Source: Selenomonadaceae bacterium
GTDB lineage: Bacteria > Bacillota > Negativicutes > Selenomonadales > Selenomonadaceae
DNA: 60,812 nt
Assembly (NCBI GenBank): GCA_017634675.1
Contig: JAGBMX010000066.1
Location: forward strand, 1 to 60,812
Reading direction: 5' to 3'
Shown here one piece after another: positions 54,935-60,812 of this stretch. Under the pieces are notes generated by a model, which saw nothing but the letters and a program-made list of their open reading frames with translations, searched no databases and had not been told where the DNA came from. Made by a program: the position numbers and the translations under genes. Each line of letters opens with the position of its first letter. Positions within the stretch are counted from its first letter, which is position 1.

Positions 54935-56242
54935 ATGTGCCTTTCAAGACGGAAATTTTTGGAGCGCTCATTACGAGCGCTTCTGTTTTTGGGCGTTGAT
55001 TTTTTATTTCCCGATCACCTTCGACCAAGAGCGGAAGCTGCCGAAATATATTTTGACGGCTCGCATCCAATTCAAGATTATCTCTTAAAACTTTCCGCAT
55101 CTCACCTAAGAGCCGTAATTACAAAAGATTCCGCCCATGAAGCTATGATTATGTGCCAATCAGACAAACCCTTAAAAAAACTTATGGTGGAAATCGGGCG
55201 GATGTCTGAAGATAGATTGACTTGGTTCGGCGCAACGGAAGAAAAACTGACGCTGGGCGGGGCGAGCGTATATATTTATTCTTCGCCGATAAAGGGACTT
55301 GAGGAAAACGCGGTTTACCGTTACCGATTTGTTGCGGATGACGCCGCAAGCGATTGGGGCGAACTTGCCACCTTCGTTTCGGATAAAACGGAAGCTATCG
55401 TATTTACCGATTCGCAATGCGGCGGTGATTACAGCGATTGGTACAAGACTTTTAACTCTGCGGTTAATCGTCATAAGAACGCAAAATTAGCGATAAATTT
55501 AGGCGACATAGTGGATAACGGCGAGGCGCTTTGGCATTGGGAAGGCTGGTACAAGGGTATAGAGGAAAATTTAAGAAAGCGCATTTTTGCGCCGATAATC
55601 GGAAATCACGAGTGCTACAGTTTAAAATGGAAATATTGTCTGCCGAAAGGTTTTTTGGGGCAGTTTAAAACTCCCGCGAACAACAGCGAAAAATTTGAGG
55701 GGTATTATTATTCCTTCGACTACGGTCCCGTTCATTTTATTGCGTTAAACAATAATTTTCTGGAGATAGACCCAAATCTTCCGGGACTTTTGGAGGAAGA
55801 ACTAATTTGGCTTGAAAAGGATGCGATTGCAAGCGATAAACCTTGGAAGATTGTCCTGATGCATAAGGATATTTTGGCATATAACGAATACAACGCTTAT
55901 ACCAACGATTACGGCGGGTTAAACGATATTGCCCACGATTTTATGGGCGTATTCGACAAACTCAATATCGACCTTGTTTTAACGGGACATATGCACGTTT
56001 ACAGAAATAGGGGGCATATATATAATTTTTTGCCTTCGGATAAGGGACCGTATTACATTCTATGCGGCCTTTCCGGCAACGCTCGTTATGATGTGCCGAA
56101 AGATGAAACATTTGACAAAGTTGTTTTGCAGGGAAAAGAAACTGACAACTATTTGCATTTGACGGCGACAAAAGAGGAACTCTCGCTTGTTTGCTATTTG
56201 TCTGACGGCAAGATTTTAGATGAAGTAACCTTGAGAAAATAA
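54935..56242 (+). CDS. Tat-exported metallophosphatase with N-terminal fibronectin-like domain
   Basis: A 435-residue protein. The N-terminus MCLSRRKFLERSLRALLFLG is a twin-arginine-like signal. An FN3-like domain (about 40-150) precedes the calcineurin-type phosphoesterase core: DSQCGGD (metal), NLGDIVDNG, PIIGNHECY, LMHKDI and LTGHMHVYRNRG. The ATG at 54935 is preferred; a TTG at 54926 overlaps the mtaD stop. It would act on phosphate esters outside the membrane; the substrate is unknown. Confidence 0.82.
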   Translation: MCLSRRKFLERSLRALLFLGVDFLFPDHLRPRAEAAEIYFDGSHPIQDYLLKLSASHLRAVITKDSAHEAMIMCQSDKPLKKLMVEIGRMSEDRLTWFGATEEKLTLGGASVYIYSSPIKGLEENAVYRYRFVADDAASDWGELATFVSDKTEAIVFTDSQCGGDYSDWYKTFNSAVNRHKNAKLAINLGDIVDNGEALWHWEGWYKGIEENLRKRIFAPIIGNHECYSLKWKYCLPKGFLGQFKTPANNSEKFEGYYYSFDYGPVHFIALNNNFLEIDPNLPGLLEEELIWLEKDAIASDKPWKIVLMHKDILAYNEYNAYTNDYGGLNDIAHDFMGVFDKLNIDLVLTGHMHVYRNRGHIYNFLPSDKGPYYILCGLSGNARYDVPKDETFDKVVLQGKETDNYLHLTATKEELSLVCYLSDGKILDEVTLRK

Positions 56243-56262
56243 TTTTTCAAATAAATTCAACA

Positions 56263-56338
56263 GGGAGTCCAGAGGGCTGCGCCCTTTGGCAGGGTCAAGG
56301 GGCAGCGCCCCTTGTGGGGTTTGGGGCGAAGCCCCGAC
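56263..56338 (+). repeat. GC-rich three-hairpin leader repeat (before dxs)
   Basis: Copy of the GGGAGTCC element with the same three-hairpin order; it ends about 75 bp before the dxs start. Confidence 0.85.
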
Positions 56339-56413
56339 AAAGAAGCCCCGACTATAAAGAGAATTTGACATGAAAGGTTTCCTGCTATATGATAGACGAA
56401 AGGGGTGAACGTC

Positions 56414-58297
56414 TTGTCGAATTTGCTTTCAAATATAAAAGATCCTGCGGCGTTAAAGAATATGAGCGTGAAGGAATTGAATGCGCTTGCTGAGGAAATT
56501 AGGGAATATATCATAGAAACCGTATCAAAGACAGGCGGACACCTTGCGCCCAGTCTTGGCGCAGTGGAACTTATTATTGCGCTGCACAGCGTGTTTTCCG
56601 CGCCAACGGATAAGATTATATTTGACGTGGGGCATCAGGCGTATGCCCATAAGATTTTGACGGGGCGGTACGAAGGCTTTAAAAAATTGAGGCAAAAGGG
56701 CGGGGTCAGCGGATTTCCCAAAAGAAGCGAATCGCCTTACGACGCTTTTGGCGTAGGTCACGCGTCTACTTCGGTTTCGGCGGCTTTAGGCATGGCGATA
56801 GCAAGGGATATAAAAGGCGAGAACCATCATGTGGTTGCCGTGGTGGGAGACGGCGCATTTACCGGCGGAGAGGTTTTTGAAGCGTTAAATCAAGCGGGCG
56901 CGTTGCACAAGAATTTGATAGTGGTTTTAAACGATAACGAACGATCCATAGAGAAAAACGTGGGGGCGATTTCGGAGTATCTTTCGGAAATTCGCCTGAT
57001 GCCGGAATACCACAAAGCAAAATTCGAAGCGGAAAAATTTTTAAAAAGCATCCCAAGCTTGGGCGAACGGATGATGCAAGTCGCCTACGATATAAAAAAC
57101 GGCATCAAGTCGTTTTTTATCCCCGGCGACATCTTTGACGATTTGGGATTTCAATATATAGGACCCCTGCACGGACACGATATAGCGGGATTGCAGACGG
57201 TTTTTGCTAAGGTGAAGAAAATCGAAGGTCCCATACTTATTCACGTTATAACGAAAAAGGGCAAGGGATATGAGCCGGCGGAAAAGAATCCGGGAATGTT
57301 CCACGGCATAGGAAAATTTGACGTAACTACGGGAGAGGCGCTTAAAACTCCGGATAAACGCCCTTCGTACACGGAAGTTTTCGGTAAAACGCTGATAGAA
57401 TTGGCGAAAAAAGACGAAAGCATTGTGGCGATAACAGCGGCTATGCCTGCGGGGACGGGATTAAAAGCTTTTCAGAAGGAATTTCCCGAAAGATTTTTCG
57501 ATGTGGGGATAGCGGAAGAACACGCTATGACATTAGCCGCAGGGTTAGCCTCGGAGGGTATGCACCCCGTCGTTGCTGTGTATTCTACATTTATGCAACG
57601 AGCATACGACCAAATTTTACACGACGTATGTTTGCAGAATTTGCCCGTAACCCTTGCTTTGGATCGAGCGGGTTTAGTGGGGGAAGACGGTCCGACTCAT
57701 CACGGGGTGTTTGATTTTTCATATCTCAGGCATATACCAAACATTGCGATAGTTGCGCCTAAAGACGAAAACGAACTTAGGCAGATGATGTGTTTTGCGC
57801 TGAAATCGAACTTTCCCGTTGCTGTACGTTATCCAAGGGGCAAAGCCGTAGGCGTTCCCGTCGATGAGGACTTTTCGGAAATTCCGATTGGTAAAGCGGA
57901 AATTTTGTCCGACGTGGGCGATATTGCCCTCTTAGCCGTGGGAACCATGGTGGAGGAAGCGAAAAAAGCGAGAAGCATTTTGAGCAAGCGGGGAATATTT
58001 GCCTCCGTCGCCAATATGCGTTTTGTAAAGCCCTTTGATAAGGATCTCCTGTTAAAATGGTCCAAAAGCAAAAGACTTTTCGTAACCCTCGAAGAAAATG
58101 CGTTGGCGGGAGGATTTGGCAGCGCAGTCAGCGAATGGATGCACGATGAAAATATAAATATTCCTCTTTTAAGGTTTGGGATTGAGGATAAATTTGTAAT
58201 TCACGCAAGTCGGAGCGAACTTTTTGAAATGCTTGGTTTAACCCCTGAAAAAATCGCCGATAGAATTGAAGGTTTTTGCAAGGAGGCGTCGATATGA
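56414..58297 (+). CDS. dxs: 1-deoxy-D-xylulose-5-phosphate synthase
   Basis: A 627-residue thiamine-diphosphate enzyme that makes deoxyxylulose phosphate from pyruvate and glyceraldehyde phosphate, opening the MEP pathway. It has GGHLAPSLGAVELIIALH, GDGAFTGGEVFEALN (ThDP/Mg site), NERSIEKNVGAISEYL, PAGTGLKAF, GIAEEHAMTLAAGLA and ALDRAGLVGEDGPTHHG. The TTG at 56414 follows AAAGGGGTGA at 5 bp and is the likely start. It shares its last four bases with the next gene. ispH, the pathway's last step, is at 20003. Confidence 0.95.
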   Translation: MSNLLSNIKDPAALKNMSVKELNALAEEIREYIIETVSKTGGHLAPSLGAVELIIALHSVFSAPTDKIIFDVGHQAYAHKILTGRYEGFKKLRQKGGVSGFPKRSESPYDAFGVGHASTSVSAALGMAIARDIKGENHHVVAVVGDGAFTGGEVFEALNQAGALHKNLIVVLNDNERSIEKNVGAISEYLSEIRLMPEYHKAKFEAEKFLKSIPSLGERMMQVAYDIKNGIKSFFIPGDIFDDLGFQYIGPLHGHDIAGLQTVFAKVKKIEGPILIHVITKKGKGYEPAEKNPGMFHGIGKFDVTTGEALKTPDKRPSYTEVFGKTLIELAKKDESIVAITAAMPAGTGLKAFQKEFPERFFDVGIAEEHAMTLAAGLASEGMHPVVAVYSTFMQRAYDQILHDVCLQNLPVTLALDRAGLVGEDGPTHHGVFDFSYLRHIPNIAIVAPKDENELRQMMCFALKSNFPVAVRYPRGKAVGVPVDEDFSEIPIGKAEILSDVGDIALLAVGTMVEEAKKARSILSKRGIFASVANMRFVKPFDKDLLLKWSKSKRLFVTLEENALAGGFGSAVSEWMHDENINIPLLRFGIEDKFVIHASRSELFEMLGLTPEKIADRIEGFCKEASI

Positions 58298-58542
58298 GAG
58301 AAATCGTAAACGGAAGAATGGTAATGCCCGAAGAGCCTAAGGGTTCGGCAAGAAAAATCCGTTCGCCCCAAGAGATTATGGCAAGGTACAATTTAAAACT
58401 AAATCAATACAAGGAATTAAGAATGCACGGCGAAACTCCCGGCAATCACGAACAGATAGTAATGATATACTCCGAAATAAAAGCCTTGGGCTGGATTTTA
58501 GGCAAGGACGAAAAAACCATTATAAAAGAATCTTGCGTGTAA
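58294..58542 (+). CDS. Small protein of unknown function after dxs
   Basis: An 82-residue, basic, helical protein starting at the ATG overlapping the dxs stop (ATGA), with AAGGAGG upstream. It includes IMARYNLKLNQYKELRMHGETPGNHEQIVMIYSEIKALGWILGKDE. I do not recognise the family. It is co-transcribed with dxs. Confidence 0.7.
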   Translation: MREIVNGRMVMPEEPKGSARKIRSPQEIMARYNLKLNQYKELRMHGETPGNHEQIVMIYSEIKALGWILGKDEKTIIKESCV

Positions 58543-58546
58543 GTTC

Positions 58547-58635
58547 CTTCTTTCTTTTTCTCTTTTCTTTTTTGTAAAAAAGAAAAGAGAAAAAGAAAGA
58601 AGCAAAGAAAAAGAGAAAAGAAAAAACTTTAATAA
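58547..58635 (+). repeat. Triplex-type element unit U8
   Basis: Begins 5 bp after the stop at 58542. Pyrimidine arm 58547-58573, purine arm 58576-58602; A-run pattern 6-4-1-5-3. The third tract 58604-58626 is an exact 23-nt mirror across GAAGC, then CTTTAATAA. A remnant of a second half (AGTTTTTTC, AAACTGGCAGT) follows near 58657-58678. Confidence 0.92.
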
Positions 58636-58688
58636 GTGGTTTTGACTCGACATGAAGTTTTTTCGCTAAACTGGCAGTTATCGTAACC

Positions 58689-58761
58689 GGGAGTCCAGAG
58701 GGCAATGCCCTTTGGCGGGTGCAGGGCGGCGCCCTGCTGGGGTTTGGGGCGAAGCCCCAAC
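58689..58761 (+). repeat. GC-rich three-hairpin leader repeat (before glutamine synthetase)
   Basis: Third copy of the GGGAGTCC element. Here the middle hairpin is GCAGGGC/GCCCTGC where other copies have AAGGGGC/GCCCCTT, so pairing is kept despite base changes. It ends 18 bp before the start codon. Confidence 0.85.
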
Positions 58762-58779
58762 AAAAAAAGGAGCGGCGAT

Positions 58780-60657
58780 ATGATTTATGTGATACCGGCG
58801 AATACGGATAAGAATGAGGTGCGAAAGATTTTGACGGCGCATCCGGAGATACGTTTTGTGTCCCTTATGGGCGTTGATATGGCGGGGAATGATACGGACG
58901 AAAAAATTCCCATGCACATTTTTTTGGACGATATGGATGATTTTTATGCGGGACGAGCCGTGCAGACGGACGGATCCTCCGTGTCCTTGACGGGGATAGT
59001 CACCATAAACAACGCCAAGGTGGATATGCCCATAGATCCTTCCGTGAATTGGTTCGTGGATTACAATATGGAAAATTATGACGAGGAGACGGGGCATCCT
59101 ATAGGGACGCTTAGAATCCCCGCCTTTTTGATACATAACGGGAAACGTGTGGATTCACGTTCCGTATTGGCTGATACCTTGCTTCATGTTAAAGACGAGA
59201 TATTAGAGCTTTGCCGTACGCATTCGAAAATTTCAGGTTTGGAGTCCATCAACGGCGAAGACGTAGTGGATATTGAGTTTACATCCGCCACGGAACTTGA
59301 ATTTTGGGTGAAAACTCCGCTTGAGGAAGCGAGCATTGAAGAGATGAGCGCAAGTCAGGTAATGCAGGAGCAGTACTGGGAACGCACTCATGGAGCTGTT
59401 CGGACGGCGCTTGAAAACTGCATTATGGAGCTTGACAAATACGGTCTCAACGTTGAGATGGGGCATAAGGAAGTAGGCGGCTTAAAGGCGCAGATGGACG
59501 AAAGCGGCCGCATGACCCATGTTTGCGAACAGATTGAAATAGATTGGAAATTTTCTAACGCATTGCAAGCGGCGGATAATGAACTTTTTGTCAGAACGGT
59601 TGTAAGGGAAACCTTTAGGGGAATAGGTTTAGAGGTAAACTTTAAGGCGAAACCCATGATAGGCCTTGCGGGCAACGGCGAACACACGCATATCGGCATG
59701 GCTGCCGTTACAAAGGACGGTAAGCGGCATAATTTGTTTTCGGCGGACGAGCCTAAAAAGGATTTTATGAGCGCCATAGGTTACGGCGCAATGATGGGAC
59801 TTCTCAAAAATTACGAGGTAATAAACCCATTCGTATCCGCGACAAACGACGCTTTCAACAGATTAAAACCGGGATTTGAAGCGCCTATCTGCGTTGTAAC
59901 GTCGTTGGGGCATACGCCGGAGGTGCCGAGTCGCAACCGCACCATTTTAACGGGGCTTATCCGAGATATAAAAAATCCATACGCCACGAGATTCGAACTT
60001 AGGGCTTGCAATCCTTACACAAACACCTACCTTGCGTTGGCAGCTATTTATTCTGCTGTATTAGACGGAGTTTCTTGCGCGGTAAATCACACTACCGATG
60101 AGCTTTTGAACGAGCTTTCGAAGAAAGCGGGGGACGAGGGCTTTTATCTTGAAAAAGGCAGGGCGTACCGCAGCGAAGAAGATGTGTTCGAGTTTTACAG
60201 CGCCGAAGAACGGGATAGATTGTTCGGGCATCCGCCTGCGACTGTTTGGGAGAACATGGAAAATTTTGCGAAAAATCCCGATAAAAAGCAGGTTTTGATG
60301 AGGGGCGGCGCGCTTAACGAAACTATCATCAACGCTTTTTCAAGCGGCGCATTGCTTCGTTGGAAAACAGAGCTTATAGCGAGGATAATCCCCGCAAACC
60401 GCGATATTGTAAGGAAGTGTAAAGAGATAACAAGCGACCTTACGACGGATCAAGACGCTTATATGTGGAACAAAATTTCAGCGCTCAGAGCGCATCTCGC
60501 CAAGGACGGCATAGACGAAAAAAGCCTCTTTACGAGGCTGAAAACCGCATTGACCGAAGGCGATTACGAAACCGCATCAAAACTTCAAATCGAAATGTAT
60601 GAAAAGATGGAAGAATTAAAGGCGCTTTACGATTTGTATGCGAAAAATATGATATAA
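58780..60657 (+). CDS. Glutamine synthetase family protein (long form)
   Basis: A 625-residue enzyme of the glutamine synthetase superfamily, about 170 residues longer than GSI. The ATG has AAAGGAG upstream; the frame continues upstream through the leader repeat but is not native. Active-site blocks are GSSVSLTG, the ATELEFWVKT glutamate region, KEVGGLKAQMDESGRMTHVCEQIEID, GLAGNGEHTHIGM (ATP/Mg), GHTPEVPSRNRTILTGLIRD and ATRFELRACNPYTNTYLALAAI. The C-terminal ~110 residues are helical. It would make glutamine from glutamate and ammonia. Confidence 0.88.
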   Translation: MIYVIPANTDKNEVRKILTAHPEIRFVSLMGVDMAGNDTDEKIPMHIFLDDMDDFYAGRAVQTDGSSVSLTGIVTINNAKVDMPIDPSVNWFVDYNMENYDEETGHPIGTLRIPAFLIHNGKRVDSRSVLADTLLHVKDEILELCRTHSKISGLESINGEDVVDIEFTSATELEFWVKTPLEEASIEEMSASQVMQEQYWERTHGAVRTALENCIMELDKYGLNVEMGHKEVGGLKAQMDESGRMTHVCEQIEIDWKFSNALQAADNELFVRTVVRETFRGIGLEVNFKAKPMIGLAGNGEHTHIGMAAVTKDGKRHNLFSADEPKKDFMSAIGYGAMMGLLKNYEVINPFVSATNDAFNRLKPGFEAPICVVTSLGHTPEVPSRNRTILTGLIRDIKNPYATRFELRACNPYTNTYLALAAIYSAVLDGVSCAVNHTTDELLNELSKKAGDEGFYLEKGRAYRSEEDVFEFYSAEERDRLFGHPPATVWENMENFAKNPDKKQVLMRGGALNETIINAFSSGALLRWKTELIARIIPANRDIVRKCKEITSDLTTDQDAYMWNKISALRAHLAKDGIDEKSLFTRLKTALTEGDYETASKLQIEMYEKMEELKALYDLYAKNMI

Positions 60658-60745
60658 CAAGACTAGATGTCCCCCACCTCTTAGGTGGGGGTTCTATATC
60701 GGAAGAAAGGCGGGAGTTTAAATCTCCCGCCTCTCGGACGTCTTG
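60658..60745. other. Three-way-junction element after the glutamine synthetase gene
   Basis: CAAGAC (60658-60663) pairs with GTCTTG (60740-60745); enclosed are a 9-bp hairpin (CCCCCACCT with AGGTGGGGG, 60671-60691) and an 8-bp hairpin (GGCGGGAG with CTCCCGCC, 60709-60731). It starts directly after the stop codon. No long T-run follows either hairpin, so it is not a standard terminator. Confidence 0.75.
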
Positions 60746-60764
60746 TTGAAATGCTGACGTATGT

Positions 60765-60792
60765 AGTTTTTTCTTCTGGCGAAGAAAAAACT
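60765..60792. repeat. 12-bp perfect inverted repeat
   Basis: AGTTTTTTCTTC and its exact complement are separated by TGGC. It is followed directly by the 21-bp sequence shared with 16046-16066. Confidence 0.85.
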
Positions 60793-60812
60793 TGAATTAA
60801 GGCATTTTAAAA

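Noticed and set aside
60658..60745. IS200/IS605 right end or tnpB guide-RNA end
   Set aside because: The CCCCCACC hairpin is reminiscent, but no TnpA or TnpB gene is present and the preceding gene is an intact glutamine synthetase.

Overview
This window looks like a chromosomal segment of an anaerobic, flagellated Bacillota, most plausibly of the class Negativicutes. The class assignment is inferred from gene content (ispH directly overlapping rpsA, plsC-cmk-aroA nearby, RNase J, a TRAP transporter, an exported CbiK chelatase, flgE and a FliD-like protein, a long glutamine synthetase) and not from a database match. No rRNA, integrase or CRISPR array is visible. One tRNA (Arg, anticodon CCT) is present.

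Layout. 1-139: 3' end of a group II intron, ending 6 bp from the stop of a dctPQM TRAP operon (minus). 3254-4768: flgE (minus). 4896-12897: rpoB-rpoC with its own promoter, leader hairpin and terminator. 12900-16480: accessory stretch with a FliD-like gene behind a consensus promoter and a 4 x 14 bp repeat, two tandem BrnT-type toxin/antitoxin pairs, and mobile repeats. 16486-21980: glycosyltransferase, recJ, ispH, rpsA (plus). 21979-31908: plsC, cmk, Tat-type FAD enzyme, aroA, HI0933-type flavoprotein, rluB, dnaE (minus). 32037-37437: defence/accessory island (Rpn-like nuclease, MNT/HEPN pair, MATE pump, decayed type III CRISPR effector genes, a hairpin MITE). 37483-45084, mostly minus: coiled-coil membrane protein, RNase J, Na+/solute symporter, two small ORFs, tRNA-Arg, a probable new structured RNA, a phage-type nuclease-domain protein, cbiK. 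45276-60657 (plus): DUF2225, DUF4127, asparaginase, PP2C phosphatase/kinase fusion, LOG protein, ahcY, mtaD, metallophosphatase, dxs, a small protein, glutamine synthetase.

Two signals stand out. (1) Eight copies of an element with three matched tracts: a pyrimidine arm, its complementary purine arm, and the exact mirror image of the purine arm. The A/G pattern differs between most copies, yet the three tracts agree within each copy (one copy has a single mismatch, two have mirrors shortened or pairing interrupted by an indel). This is what an intramolecular triple helix requires. Four of the eight start 5-12 nt after a stop codon; three others end about 20-30 nt before a start codon. (2) A minus-strand transcription unit at 43035-43403 with a 17-bp-spaced promoter, two homologous ~101-nt domains whose helices covary, and an intrinsic terminator. 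It encodes no convincing protein, and I could not match it to an RNA class I know.

The rest of the non-coding space is rich in small mobile elements: a GTTACTATTCACGG-ended MITE with 8-9 bp target duplications, a TTAA-flanked hairpin MITE, and a GC-rich three-hairpin repeat in the leaders of ahcY, dxs and the glutamine synthetase gene.
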